A stretch of 64,000 bases of DNA from CAYLJJ01 sp964384025 (lineage in GTDB: Bacteria > Myxococcota_A > Bradymonadia > UBA7976 > UBA1532): NCBI GenBank assembly GCA_964384025.1, contig CAYLJJ010000018.1, forward strand, positions 11,367 through 75,366, read 5' to 3'. Positions 8,353-17,085 of this stretch are shown here, in pieces (position 1 is the stretch's first letter; each line of letters starts with the position of its first letter). The notes under the pieces were generated by a model. That model saw nothing but the letters and a program-made list of their open reading frames with translations, was not told the origin of the DNA and did not search any database. The position numbers and the translations under genes are program-made.

Positions 8353-8799
8353 ATGGATCGCAGAGGAAAAAGCCAGTCGGGGTTTACTCTCTTTGAGCTG
8401 GCCGCCGTGATGGCCCTCATCGCCACCCTCAGTGGCCTCTCCCTCTACGGTTTGAACCAGTATCTTGTGATGGGCCAAGCAGCTGAGGCCAAGCTTCATA
8501 TCCACCTCATCGCTGATCTGCTCCGGGGGAACCCTCAGGGGCCGATCCCCTGTGCGGCCCAACCTGAGCAGATCCCCAAGAGGGTCCCGGTCCCTTGGTT
8601 CTCCAATGAGGGCTTCAGGCGTCTGGGTTTTCGCCCTGGAGGAGAGAGTCACTTTCAATATGAGGTGCAGGTGCCTGGGCCTGAGGGCAGCGCTTGGTTG
8701 ATCCGCGCTCGAGGGGATCTAGATGGTGATGGCCAAAGTTCCCTCTATGAGTTGAGGGCTGATCGAGCAGAGATAGATGTTCAGGAGGGCCTAGAGTGA
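8353..8799 (+). CDS. Type IV prepilin / major pseudopilin-like protein
   Basis: The ATG at 8353 has AGGAGA eight bases upstream; an in-frame TTG at 8338 lies in the same ribosome-binding region. The class III leader MDRRGKSQSG is followed by FTLFELAAVMALIATL, with the prepilin-peptidase site G/F and Glu at mature position 5. The C-terminal half contains RGDLDGDGQSSLYEL, an Asp-rich loop typical of calcium-binding major pseudopilins. About 148 residues, the usual size. It is the first gene of the eight-gene pilus-like operon and overlaps the next by four bases (GTGA). It is the likely main subunit of the filament. Confidence 0.9.
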   Translation: MDRRGKSQSGFTLFELAAVMALIATLSGLSLYGLNQYLVMGQAAEAKLHIHLIADLLRGNPQGPIPCAAQPEQIPKRVPVPWFSNEGFRRLGFRPGGESHFQYEVQVPGPEGSAWLIRARGDLDGDGQSSLYELRADRAEIDVQEGLE

Positions 8800-9722
8800 G
8801 GCTCGACAGCCAGAGAGATCAGGCGGTGGGCCTGAACATCCTCGCGGGCCTCTTAGAGGCAGGGCTCCCTGATGCTGAGGCGCTGGCGGCGGTGAGTGAT
8901 CGTCTCTCCACGTCGGGGATCTTTGAAGGAGCCTCGAGGCTCGTCGAGGGTGGGGTTTCCCTGAGCGAGGCCCTCAAGCGCAGCGCGCCTCCTTGGGCTG
9001 AGCTGTTGGCAGGAGATGATCAGGGTCTCCCACAGCGACTCCGCGCCCTCAGCCAACATGAGCTGCTCAACCACACTCTACAGGGGCAGCTGAGGGGCCT
9101 GAGCCTTTACCCCTCGCTCTTAGCCTTCGCGCTCCTCTTTATCAACCTGGGCCTGTTTCTTTTCCATCAGCTCCATTTTCCCCCTCTTCTCTTTGGGGGC
9201 GCCCCGAACGGGGCTCAGCTGCTGAGCTATCTGCTGCTCCCAGGATCTTTTCTCTTGCTCCTCCACGCGGTGTGGCGCCTTCGGCAAGGAAGGCAGCCTC
9301 TCTGGGCTCGTCTCCTGCCGGGCCATCAGGTTTGGCCCCTCAGCGAGATGACGCGGCTCCTCTCTCTCTATCGCCTCTACCGGACCTTGGCGAAGCTTTC
9401 TCCCCTGGAGGCGCTCCGGCGGAGCCTCTCGGGCGATGCTCTCAAAGAGCGGTTGGAGGGAGAGGAGCTGGCCCCAGCGCTGAAGCAACTTAAGCTACCC
9501 CTCTCAACCGCCGCGGCCCTGCTCTTTATCGAGGAGAGCGGCGACTTAGAGCAGGGGATGGAGGCGCTGATCCAGCGCAACGAGCAGGAGCGGGAGCGCG
9601 CCGCTGGGCGGCTCCTCCTCTCTATGGGCCAAGCGCTGATCCTCGCCGCAGGCCTAGGCGTCCTGCTCACCTTCCTGCTGTTCTACAGCCCCATCTTTGG
9701 CTTGGCGGGGACACTCTCATGA
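8796..9722 (+). CDS. GspF/PilC-like inner-membrane platform protein, copy 1
   Basis: 308 residues with two T2SF-type halves. The first begins LNILAGLLEAGLPDAEALAA with VEGGVSLSEALKR, then a membrane helix (YPSLLAFALLFINLGLFLF) and a second one (LLSYLLLPGSFLLLLHAVW). The second half (MTRLLSLYRLYRTLAKLSPL, FIEESGDLEQGMEAL) ends in a third helix (ALILAAGLGVLLTFLLFY). GspF/PilC proteins join the ATPase to the growing pilin in the inner membrane. It is shorter than the usual 400 residues, lacking most of the N-terminal extension. GTG start inside the upstream stop; the end overlaps copy 2 by four bases. Confidence 0.85.
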   Translation: MRLDSQRDQAVGLNILAGLLEAGLPDAEALAAVSDRLSTSGIFEGASRLVEGGVSLSEALKRSAPPWAELLAGDDQGLPQRLRALSQHELLNHTLQGQLRGLSLYPSLLAFALLFINLGLFLFHQLHFPPLLFGGAPNGAQLLSYLLLPGSFLLLLHAVWRLRQGRQPLWARLLPGHQVWPLSEMTRLLSLYRLYRTLAKLSPLEALRRSLSGDALKERLEGEELAPALKQLKLPLSTAAALLFIEESGDLEQGMEALIQRNEQERERAAGRLLLSMGQALILAAGLGVLLTFLLFYSPIFGLAGTLS

Positions 9723-10684
9723 GGATTCAACGTCGAGGAGGTCTCTGGGAGAGCCTCTGCCATCAGCTCGCCCAGGGGATGCTCCTGGGGCTCAGCCCCC
9801 AGGCCCTGAGCCTCCAGCTCATGCAGCTGGAGGGCCTCTCAGGCTCTGCCCCGCTCTTGAAGCTCAATCGAAGCCTCAAGGCTCTGCTTGATCAGGGCCT
9901 CCCACTCCTTAAAGCCTGTCAGCAGCTGGGCGCCCCTCAGGAGTGGTTAAAGCTTCTGGAGCGGGGCGAGGGAGCAGAGGTGCTTAAGAGCAGCGCCCGC
10001 ATCTGGCTCCAGCGCAACGCCCAGCGAGAGGCGCTGAGTCAGGGGCTCTTGGGCGCGCTCTGGCTCCCTATACTGGGCACTCTGCTCTTGATCAACATCT
10101 CATACATCTTCCGAGAAGGACTGGAGCCTCCTCCCAACCTCTGGGCACATGTCCCAGCGCTCTTTGGCTTGGAGGGGATCTCCCTGCTCAGGGGCTCCGC
10201 GTGGCTCTTCGCCGCCCTGCTGATCATCCTCCTCGTGATGGGCCTTTGGGCTCCTCTGCGCCGTCTCCTGAGATACCTCCCTGGATTGAGTTCCCTGTAC
10301 AGACGCCAAAGAGCGGCGGAGGCCGCCGCGCTGCTGGCCGCAGCCCTTCAGGAGGCGCTGCCGCTGCCCCACGCTCTAGAGTTGGCGGGTCTCTCTCGGG
10401 CCGCTGCTGCCCTGAGTGGCGGCTTAGATCTCCCTTGTGCGCTCCAAGCTGATCCTCTAGGGCGCTGGCTGCGCCCCTATCTCCAAACCACTGGCCCCAA
10501 ACAGCTCCAAGCTGCCTGTCTCCAAGCCGCTACCCTCCTAAATGAAGAGGTTCAACTCAGACGCCGCCGTGGCCTCATCTGGTTACAGCAGCTGATGACC
10601 CTGCTTTTGGTGTTCTTAGTAGCTGGGCTCCTCTTCAGCATCTACCCAAGCCCCGAGGCGCTAAAGGCGGTCTTCAGTCCATGA
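9719..10684 (+). CDS. GspF/PilC-like platform protein, copy 2
   Basis: 321 residues, ATG overlapping the stop of copy 1. It has the same plan but is strongly diverged: an amphipathic, Leu/Gln-rich first half (LKALLDQGLPLLKACQQLGA), helices around LGALWLPILGTLLLINISYI and GSAWLFAALLIILLVMGLW, a second half (RRQRAAEAAALLAAALQEAL with LPLPHALELAGLS) and a last helix (LMTLLLVFLVAGLLFSIYP). Conserved T2SF residues are fewer than in copy 1, so the family call rests on topology, length and position as well as sequence. It could form a hetero-oligomeric platform with copies 1 and 3. Confidence 0.75.
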   Translation: MRIQRRGGLWESLCHQLAQGMLLGLSPQALSLQLMQLEGLSGSAPLLKLNRSLKALLDQGLPLLKACQQLGAPQEWLKLLERGEGAEVLKSSARIWLQRNAQREALSQGLLGALWLPILGTLLLINISYIFREGLEPPPNLWAHVPALFGLEGISLLRGSAWLFAALLIILLVMGLWAPLRRLLRYLPGLSSLYRRQRAAEAAALLAAALQEALPLPHALELAGLSRAAAALSGGLDLPCALQADPLGRWLRPYLQTTGPKQLQAACLQAATLLNEEVQLRRRRGLIWLQQLMTLLLVFLVAGLLFSIYPSPEALKAVFSP

Positions 10685-11604
10685 GAATGAGAAAGAAGAT
10701 ACAGCTCGCTGAGCAGCTCGCCTTGGCCCTAGATGAGGGCCGCTCTCCCGTCGAAGTGCTGGAAGCCCAGGGACACTCAAAGGCTGCCCACGCTCTGGAA
10801 GGAGGGGCTTCTCTGGCCGAGGTGTTGATCCGTCCGGGGCTGCTCCCTCAGATCTACCGAGGAGCCTTCAGCTCTTCCCAAGCGCTGCGTGCCTTGAGTG
10901 AGGCCAGCGCGGATTGGTTGAGGGCACGAGAGCGCTCCCTGCTCCTCCTCTATGGTGTGTTGTGGAGCTTGCTCCCTGTCCTCGTCGCTCTAGCCTTTGG
11001 GGGTCGCTTTGCGCTCCCTCAGCTCCAGATCTGGCTTGAGGCGCAGGGCACCACGATGAATGAGATCTGGATGCAGGGCTTTGGGCTCTACAGCACCTTA
11101 GGGAGCGGCCTTGGCTTCCTCCTGGCCCTGCTGCTGCTCCTCCTTCTGGCGGTGCTGGGACCTGCGCTCTGGTTCAGATTGCCCACGGGGCGCCTCAATC
11201 TGCGCATTTCTGTCTGTCAGCAGCTCGCGATCCTGCTTAAGTTGGGGCGCTCCTTAGAGGAGGCCCTGGAGCAGATCAGTTTAAGCCTGCCGAGAGGAGC
11301 CCTCAGGGCGAGGCTACGCCGAGGCGCTCAGCAGCTCAAGGGAGGTGAAGAAGCTGCCGTGGCGCTCAGGAGGTTGGGGCTGATCCCCTCCTCTCTGGAG
11401 CGTTTTTGGAGCGTAAGGGGGGCTCATCTGCCTCAGATAACGGAGACCCTCGCTCAGGCGATGAGGGCCGATCTCCCGCTGCTGCAAGGCAGGGAGGAGC
11501 GTTGGTTCTGGAGCAGCTATGCCTTTTTGGCGGGGGGGCTGGCGTTAGGCTTTGGGCTCCTCCTCGTCAGCGCCTGGGTAGAGGCCCTCACATGCTTCGT
11601 TTAG
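10681..11604 (+). CDS. GspF/PilC-like platform protein, copy 3
   Basis: 307 residues, ATG overlapping the stop of copy 2. First half: AEQLALALDEGRSPVEVLEA with LEGGASLAEVLIRPGLLP. Helices LLLLYGVLWSLLPVLVALAF and FLLALLLLLLLAVLGPALW. Second half: CQQLAILLKLGRSLEEALEQ, a good T2SF match, then a last helix (FLAGGLALGFGLLLVSAW). Two T2SF-like halves and three membrane helices, as in copies 1 and 2. The end overlaps the ATPase gene by 13 bases. A single GspF-like protein is the rule in such operons. Confidence 0.8.
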   Translation: MRMRKKIQLAEQLALALDEGRSPVEVLEAQGHSKAAHALEGGASLAEVLIRPGLLPQIYRGAFSSSQALRALSEASADWLRARERSLLLLYGVLWSLLPVLVALAFGGRFALPQLQIWLEAQGTTMNEIWMQGFGLYSTLGSGLGFLLALLLLLLLAVLGPALWFRLPTGRLNLRISVCQQLAILLKLGRSLEEALEQISLSLPRGALRARLRRGAQQLKGGEEAAVALRRLGLIPSSLERFWSVRGAHLPQITETLAQAMRADLPLLQGREERWFWSSYAFLAGGLALGFGLLLVSAWVEALTCFV

Positions 11605-12944
11605 GGATCGGAGCTGAGGCCTTGGAGATCCAAGCGCCGTTGAGGCCCTGGAAGTCTCGGCGTATCTACTATGAGGAGCTGGAGAGCCTGGGGGTTCAGG
11701 GCGAGGCGCTCAAGCTCAAGCTCTATGAGGGCTCTAAGCTTAGCCTTAAGTTGGGGGCTCAGGCGGAGCCGCTGGCGCTGGAACTCAGGGAGATCTTAGA
11801 AGGACCTAAAGAGGCTCATAGGCCCGCCCAGGATCTAGAGAGCCTACGGGAGACTCTAGGGAGCTGGCTTAACCGCGAGGGCTTCTCAGCGCGACCTTTT
11901 GTTGACTATCTCCTCCGCGCTGCGCAGGAGCTGGGGGCCAGTGACCTACACCTGCGCCCCCTCTTCCAAGGGGGCTCACAGCTCTCTCTACGGATGGATG
12001 GGGTCCTGCTGAATCTGATCAAGATAGGATCTCAGCGCGCGGCGCGTCTCCTCAGCCGCCTCAAGGTGCTCTCCAAGCTCCAGGTTCATCGCAGCGACTG
12101 CCCCCAGGAGGGCCGCGTTGATCTAGAGGAGGGCTGGGTACGGCTCAGCTTTGTGCCCAGCGTGGGGGGAGAGTCTCTCTGTGTGCGCCTCTTTGATCGC
12201 CTCAAGGGAGAGGCAGATTTTGAGGGCCTGGGGTTTAACCCTAAGCTGCGAGAGCAGCTGGAGGGACTCCTGAGCAGCCCCAGCGGGGTCCTGCTCTTCA
12301 CTGGCCCCTCTGCCAGCGGCAAGACCACCACCCTCTACACCGCGCTGCGCCACCTGCTCGCCCGAGGCGGAGGGACTCTGAGGGCGATCACGGTGGAGGA
12401 CCCCGTGGAGTATCTCCTGGAGGGGGTGGTGCAGCTGGAGGCCAGCACGGCGCTCTCCGGCGCCCCTCTCCTACGGGCCGCGCTGCGTCAGGACGCTGAT
12501 ATCTTGGTGGTGGGCGAGGCCCGTGACCGCGAGAGCGTTGAGTTGATGTTGAGGGCGGGCCTCACGGGACACCGCGTCCTGGGGACCCTACACGCGGGCA
12601 GCGCGGTGGAGGCCCTCAGTCGGCTCTTGGAGAGTGGCGCTCCAGTGGGGATGATCTGCGCAGCGGTGCGAGGGATCCTCTCTCAGCGTCTGATTCGGCG
12701 GCGCTGCTGCCCCTCGGGCTGTGAGCGCTGTGGGGGGACGGGATATCGTGGTCGCACAGTGTTGGCTGAACTGCTCCTCTTAGATGAGCCGATTCAGGCG
12801 CTCATCAGGCGCTTGGAAGTGGACGCTCCAGCTCTGGCGCAGGCCGCTGGGCTCCTCCCCCTTATAGAGCAAGCGCGGCCTCTTATCGAGGCGGGGATCA
12901 GTGACCAACTTGAGGTGCAACGTCTCTTTGGGAGGGAGCTATGA
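11592..12944 (+). CDS. GspE/PilB-like assembly ATPase
   Basis: Secretion-type hexameric ATPase, 450 residues from the ATG at 11592. N-terminal domain about 1-100, then the C-lobe: ASDLHLRP (117-123), Walker A GPSASGKTT (238-246), Asp box ITVEDPVEY (266-274), Walker B ILVVGEARD (304-312), His box LGTLHAG (330-336). Near the C-terminus RCCPSGCERCGGTGYRGR carries the cysteines, but the long spacer usual between the two CxxC pairs of GspE/PilB is missing. It would power pilin polymerisation with the three platform proteins encoded upstream. The next gene overlaps by four bases. Confidence 0.93.
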   Translation: MLRLGIGAEALEIQAPLRPWKSRRIYYEELESLGVQGEALKLKLYEGSKLSLKLGAQAEPLALELREILEGPKEAHRPAQDLESLRETLGSWLNREGFSARPFVDYLLRAAQELGASDLHLRPLFQGGSQLSLRMDGVLLNLIKIGSQRAARLLSRLKVLSKLQVHRSDCPQEGRVDLEEGWVRLSFVPSVGGESLCVRLFDRLKGEADFEGLGFNPKLREQLEGLLSSPSGVLLFTGPSASGKTTTLYTALRHLLARGGGTLRAITVEDPVEYLLEGVVQLEASTALSGAPLLRAALRQDADILVVGEARDRESVELMLRAGLTGHRVLGTLHAGSAVEALSRLLESGAPVGMICAAVRGILSQRLIRRRCCPSGCERCGGTGYRGRTVLAELLLLDEPIQALIRRLEVDAPALAQAAGLLPLIEQARPLIEAGISDQLEVQRLFGREL

Positions 12945-13300
12945 AAGCCCAACGAGGGATCACCCTCATCGAGTTGATGATCGTCATCGCTATGATGGGG
13001 ATCTTTGCTGCGGGCAGCTGGTCCCTCTTGGGGCTCTTGCGGGGTCCAGGCAGCCCTGGAAAGGAGAGCCTACGAACAGAGCAGGCCACTGAGCTGCTGA
13101 TCGAGGCTCATCAAACGGCGCTCCTGGAGCCCACCCCCGAGGGCCAGACCCTAGAGGCCAGCCGCGCTCCAGGGATCCAGATTAAGCGAGAGTTTGCGGC
13201 CCCCGAGGGGGGGCTCCAGAGGCTCAGCTTTACCGCGCAGTGGAGCAGCCCGCTGGGACCCCGCGCGCTTAAGCTGGTAGCCCTTAAGGTGGCGCCATGA
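12941..13300 (+). CDS. Pseudopilin (GspH/I-like)
   Basis: 119 residues, ATG within the stop of the ATPase gene. Prepilin leader MKAQRG followed by ITLIELMIVIAMMGIFAAG; Glu at position 5 of the mature form. A short globular domain follows with no further recognisable motif. By size and place it is a minor pseudopilin that could prime or cap the filament. Overlaps the next gene by four bases. Confidence 0.88.
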   Translation: MKAQRGITLIELMIVIAMMGIFAAGSWSLLGLLRGPGSPGKESLRTEQATELLIEAHQTALLEPTPEGQTLEASRAPGIQIKREFAAPEGGLQRLSFTAQWSSPLGPRALKLVALKVAP

Positions 13301-13758
13301 GAGAGCGCAGAGGCTTTACCCTGATCGAGTTGATGATCGTGGTCAGCATCCTGGCTCTGTTGATCCCCGCCCTCTTTCAGATGGTGCAAGATGTACGCAC
13401 GCAGCTCCAAGCGGAAGATATGCGCCTTATCTGGAGCGGCGCCAGTCGAGGAGCCTTTAGGCGGATGAGCCATGATGCTCGGCAAGCAGAGCGCCTGGAG
13501 GTCCACAAGGATCAGCTCAAGCTCTGGCAGGGAGAGGAGCAGATCCTCTACCAAAGGATCAAAGAGGGGACTGGCCAGCTCTTTCGAATCCAGGGGGCGC
13601 GTCGAGAGCTCTTGGCTCAGGACCTAGAGAGCTTTGGTTGTCGGCGTGAGGGGAGCAAGCTGGAGCTGGACTTAGAGTTTAAGCTGAAGGTGGGCGCTTG
13701 GAGAGCCCAAGCCCAACACAGCACCCTGGTAGCGCTGCCCCAAGGAGGAGAGCGATGA
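13297..13758 (+). CDS. Pseudopilin (GspJ-like)
   Basis: 153 residues. Prepilin leader MRERRG then FTLIELMIVVSILALLIPAL. The C-terminal domain (SHDARQAERLEVHKDQLKLW, LYQRIKEGTGQLFRIQG) has the alternating strands usual for GspJ-type minor pseudopilins. The ATG overlaps the upstream stop and its own end overlaps the next gene (ATGA), so the operon is translationally coupled throughout. Confidence 0.88.
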   Translation: MRERRGFTLIELMIVVSILALLIPALFQMVQDVRTQLQAEDMRLIWSGASRGAFRRMSHDARQAERLEVHKDQLKLWQGEEQILYQRIKEGTGQLFRIQGARRELLAQDLESFGCRREGSKLELDLEFKLKVGAWRAQAQHSTLVALPQGGER

Positions 13759-14120
13759 AAATCAACCAACGCGGGCAGGCTCTGGCCCTCTTTATCATCG
13801 TGATAGCGGGGATCTCAGCCTTGGTGATGAGCAGCGCCAACAGCCGCATCGGTCGCTATCGTCAAGCCAAGCAGGGGTGGCGACAAGCCGCCGCCGATGC
13901 CCTCGCCCAGAGCGGCCTCCTCGCCGCTCAGGTGGCCACTGAGCAGGGTAAGCTTCCTCCTCAGTATCCTCTTGGAGCCGTTGTCGATCTGAGCCCCCAT
14001 GAGGGGCGCTTAGAGCTGAAGTTTGAGCATCAGGAGGGGGTTCTCTATGTGGAGAGTTGTGCTCAGGTAGGAGAGAAACTGGAGATGGTGAAGAGCTGTC
14101 TCTCTCAGGGTTTTAATTAG
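13755..14120 (+). CDS. PilX/GspK-like minor component
   Basis: 121 residues from the ATG at 13755. The N-terminus MKINQRGQALALFIIVIAGI resembles PilX/GspK leaders, with a Gly before a hydrophobic helix, but has Gln-Ala-Leu where pilins have FTLIE, so processing by prepilin peptidase is uncertain. The rest is small, with two cysteines near the C-terminus (ESC, KSC) that could form a disulfide. Last gene of the operon. No secretin, GspL/M or prepilin peptidase gene follows. Confidence 0.75.
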   Translation: MKINQRGQALALFIIVIAGISALVMSSANSRIGRYRQAKQGWRQAAADALAQSGLLAAQVATEQGKLPPQYPLGAVVDLSPHEGRLELKFEHQEGVLYVESCAQVGEKLEMVKSCLSQGFN

Positions 14121-14359
14121 GATCGAAGCACAGGACTTTCTAAGATTTTGCTCCTCTCTTAGCAGAGGATGGCTGAGGGTCTGGGTAGAGATTTTTGAGA
14201 TCTACACTGACTCTAGTGGTGCTTCGCCTTTGATCGCTCCCTGAGCAGCGTTGTGGGATGGTGAGCCCCGCATCGACCGAGGAGAGCTTGGAGCATCACG
14301 TCGCTCTAATTTGCTCTGTTGAATGAGCGATCTGCCAAAGCAATACACAGCTCACCACC

Positions 14360-16930
14360 TTGACTCCCCTCTGCCTCCTATTTATCCTGCTCACTCTCGT
14401 GCGCAACTCTCCAATAGATAAAACGCTCTTCTTAGCACAGTTGACCATCAGCTCTGCGCTCGTCGCTGGCTTAGTAGAGGCAGGGCTCAGCTTCGATAAG
14501 CTGCCCGTTGCTGCTTGGCCTCTACATACATTCGCTGCGTTGGGCCTATGGATGACAAATACCCCTGTCATCTTCCTGATTTTATTGGGGCTGAGTTGTT
14601 TGAGTGAAGTAGAGCTGCTTGTGTCGCTGCGCGCTCCCGAACGTCGTCCACTTTTGTTAGCGACGGTGGTGCTGAGCCTCTGGGGACTCGCCGCTCTTGG
14701 GGGCCTCGTCGGGCTTGGGGTGGTACGCCTCTCTGAGCGGATGCGCGCCGATCTGCTGCCTCCAGCGGTCGCGCTCTTTACTCTGTTGAGCGCTGGGGCC
14801 CTGCTTGTTGGGGGTGTTGCTCTCCTGCGGCCTGTCCGAAGTTTATTCGCTTGGCTCCCCCGATCGTTGGCTTATGCTCTGAGCGCGCTGCTCACCCTGC
14901 CCTTGCTGGGCGCCGCGCTCTATGGACCCATCTCTACGCTGGGAAAAAACTACTCTCCTCGTCTTTTGGTGGTTGTCGCAGCGGCCTTCACGATGCTGAT
15001 CGGGCGCAGGCTCTTGGCTCGGAGAGCTCGCGCCACATGGATCGGTCTCGCTCATATAGGCCTCGCGCTGCTCCTGGGCGCAGTAGGCCTGAGGCTTTAT
15101 AGCGATCACCCTGGGGTGCGGGTTCAGCTGGATGATGCTCAAGGGCCGACCAAATATCTGGCGCGAGCTCTGCGCATACTGGGAGATGGGGACGGTGATG
15201 GTTTCGCTCCTTGGCTGGGTGGTCGAGACTGCGATGATGATGATCCAACCATCCACCCCATGGGCATCGACATTCCAGGCAATGGTTTGGATGAGGACTG
15301 CTACGGTGGTGATCGAGACGCCATCCAGCCCAGGGAGCGAGGGCTCAGCACCCACTACGCCCGCACTCCAGCTCTGAGCAAGCGATGGAACTTCTTGCTG
15401 ATCACCATCGACGCCCTGCGCGCTGACCACCTCTCCACCTTTGGCTACGAACGCGAGACCTCTCCGAACATAAGCAAACTCGCCGAACATGGTCTCGCCT
15501 TTGAGCGCGCCTATCCCGCCGCGAACTCTACCCGATTCTCATTGCCCACCCTCTTCGCTGGGCGCCGTCTGGGTGATATGTGGGCTGATCGTACCGGCAG
15601 GATCCTAGAGCTGCTCCAGGGCAACAAGATGTTATCCGAGCGGCTACAGCGCGGAGGTTGGTACACAGAAGCCCACCTCCTCAGTGAGTTTCGTAACGGT
15701 TGGTGGTTGGGCCTTGGAGCGGGGTTCGATCACTTCGTGGGCCACCCCAAAACCAGGTTCCAAGGCAGATCCGCATATACGCTGACCAAGGCGGTCAGTG
15801 ATTCACTCAACATGATGCAGCTCCGATCTGAGCCCTGGATGATCTGGGTACATTATATGGAGCCTCATATGCCATATCGAAGGCATAGGACTCATGACTT
15901 TGGATCTGCTCCAATCGATAGATATGACTCAGAGATCGCTCGTGTAGATGCATCCGTCGGACGCTTAACCAAGCGGCTCGCGGAGTTGAAGCTGGCTGAC
16001 TGCACCGTTGTCGTCATCACCTCCGATCATGGTGAGGAGTTCTACGAGCATGGCCAGAAGTTTCATGGCAAGACCTTCTTCGAGGAGAGTATACGGGTCC
16101 CGTTGATCATCCATATACCTGGTCAACCGGCACATCGTATCAGCAGCCCGGTGAGCGTCACTGACATCCCCGAAACCCTGGCCAACTTGGCTGGCCTGCC
16201 CCCAGGTGAGGAGTTTGGCGCCAGGAGCCATGTAGGGCTGCTCACCGGTGAGCTTAAGGTGCCAGCCCAACGCTCTTTGTATGTGGAGAAGAGCGCGTTT
16301 CGACCCATACCATTCGCCGAAGCCTTCGCTTGGATCGAGTGGCCCAATAAGATCTCTATCGATCTGATCACCGGTCATGAACGCCTCTATAACCTCGAGC
16401 AAGATCCAGAGGAGCGCGACAATCTTCGAGAGTCTCAACCTGAGATCTACAAACGTATGAGCCTTGGGCTACGGACCGAAGTAGAGCGACTGAAAGCTCT
16501 CAACTACCATCGCACCCGAGGTCGTCGTGTCTTTCGTCAGCTTCCCATCAGGCTCAGAACCAAGCCCCAGCTGGTCGCCCCTGGATTGGAGTGGCTCGGT
16601 GCAACCATCACCTCCCCTCCGAAGACTGACGACATGGTTCGCAAGGTGCATAACTGGTTCCGCGCCGTGGGTCCTGTTCGCGATGATCTCTTTATCCGCA
16701 TCGACATCTTTGGCCGAGGCGGAATCCGCCTGCGCCGTCATCAAGCGCGCCCGCTCGGTGGCATGTTGCCGACCCATCGCCTAGCTGGTGGCGAGGTCTT
16801 CGAGGAACTCACCGCCTTCCGTTTCAACGAGCAGGGCAAACAGATCGCCTTCAAAATGAGCGTGCTTAAAAATGATGAGTTGATCTTCGGTCCTAAGAGC
16901 TTGGGCGTCGAGAAGATCGGCCGGTTCTAA
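14360..16930 (+). CDS. Membrane-anchored sulfatase-family hydrolase with MopE loop
   Basis: About 856 residues. The first ~250 are hydrophobic with several membrane helices. Then comes a MopE-type metal-binding loop, GDGDGDGFAPWLGGRDCDDD...IPGNGLDEDC (about 273-318), and the sulfatase fold: FLLITIDALRADHLSTFGY (first metal Asp), STRFSLPTLFAGR at the nucleophile site, and VVVITSDHGEEFYEHG (metal Asp-His). The nucleophile appears to be Ser rather than the Cys used for formylglycine, so the enzyme may be a Ser-type sulfatase, a phosphodiesterase or a phosphoethanolamine transferase relative. The active domain should be periplasmic. The TTG at 14360 is the only early in-frame start I see and lacks a ribosome-binding site, so the start is uncertain. 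Confidence 0.85.
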   Translation: MTPLCLLFILLTLVRNSPIDKTLFLAQLTISSALVAGLVEAGLSFDKLPVAAWPLHTFAALGLWMTNTPVIFLILLGLSCLSEVELLVSLRAPERRPLLLATVVLSLWGLAALGGLVGLGVVRLSERMRADLLPPAVALFTLLSAGALLVGGVALLRPVRSLFAWLPRSLAYALSALLTLPLLGAALYGPISTLGKNYSPRLLVVVAAAFTMLIGRRLLARRARATWIGLAHIGLALLLGAVGLRLYSDHPGVRVQLDDAQGPTKYLARALRILGDGDGDGFAPWLGGRDCDDDDPTIHPMGIDIPGNGLDEDCYGGDRDAIQPRERGLSTHYARTPALSKRWNFLLITIDALRADHLSTFGYERETSPNISKLAEHGLAFERAYPAANSTRFSLPTLFAGRRLGDMWADRTGRILELLQGNKMLSERLQRGGWYTEAHLLSEFRNGWWLGLGAGFDHFVGHPKTRFQGRSAYTLTKAVSDSLNMMQLRSEPWMIWVHYMEPHMPYRRHRTHDFGSAPIDRYDSEIARVDASVGRLTKRLAELKLADCTVVVITSDHGEEFYEHGQKFHGKTFFEESIRVPLIIHIPGQPAHRISSPVSVTDIPETLANLAGLPPGEEFGARSHVGLLTGELKVPAQRSLYVEKSAFRPIPFAEAFAWIEWPNKISIDLITGHERLYNLEQDPEERDNLRESQPEIYKRMSLGLRTEVERLKALNYHRTRGRRVFRQLPIRLRTKPQLVAPGLEWLGATITSPPKTDDMVRKVHNWFRAVGPVRDDLFIRIDIFGRGGIRLRRHQARPLGGMLPTHRLAGGEVFEELTAFRFNEQGKQIAFKMSVLKNDELIFGPKSLGVEKIGRF

Positions 16931-17085
16931 ACCTAATCCCTGCATGGGTACAGAGTCGTTGCTGTTTTGCTGCTGTAAAAGATGAGATCTCTATCCTTCA
17001 TCCCCAAGGCACAAGATGAGGTTAATGACCTGGGCGCTCAAGCAGGCTAGGATACAGGCGCTTATTTTTTGGGGCCTTTTGCCAG

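Noticed and set aside
13111..13554. Minus-strand frame inside the pseudopilin genes
   Set aside because: Antisense of two coupled pseudopilin genes with correct leaders.
14843..15490. Minus-strand 215-codon frame inside the sulfatase-family gene
   Set aside because: Antisense of a region with membrane helices, MopE loop and sulfatase motifs in the plus frame.
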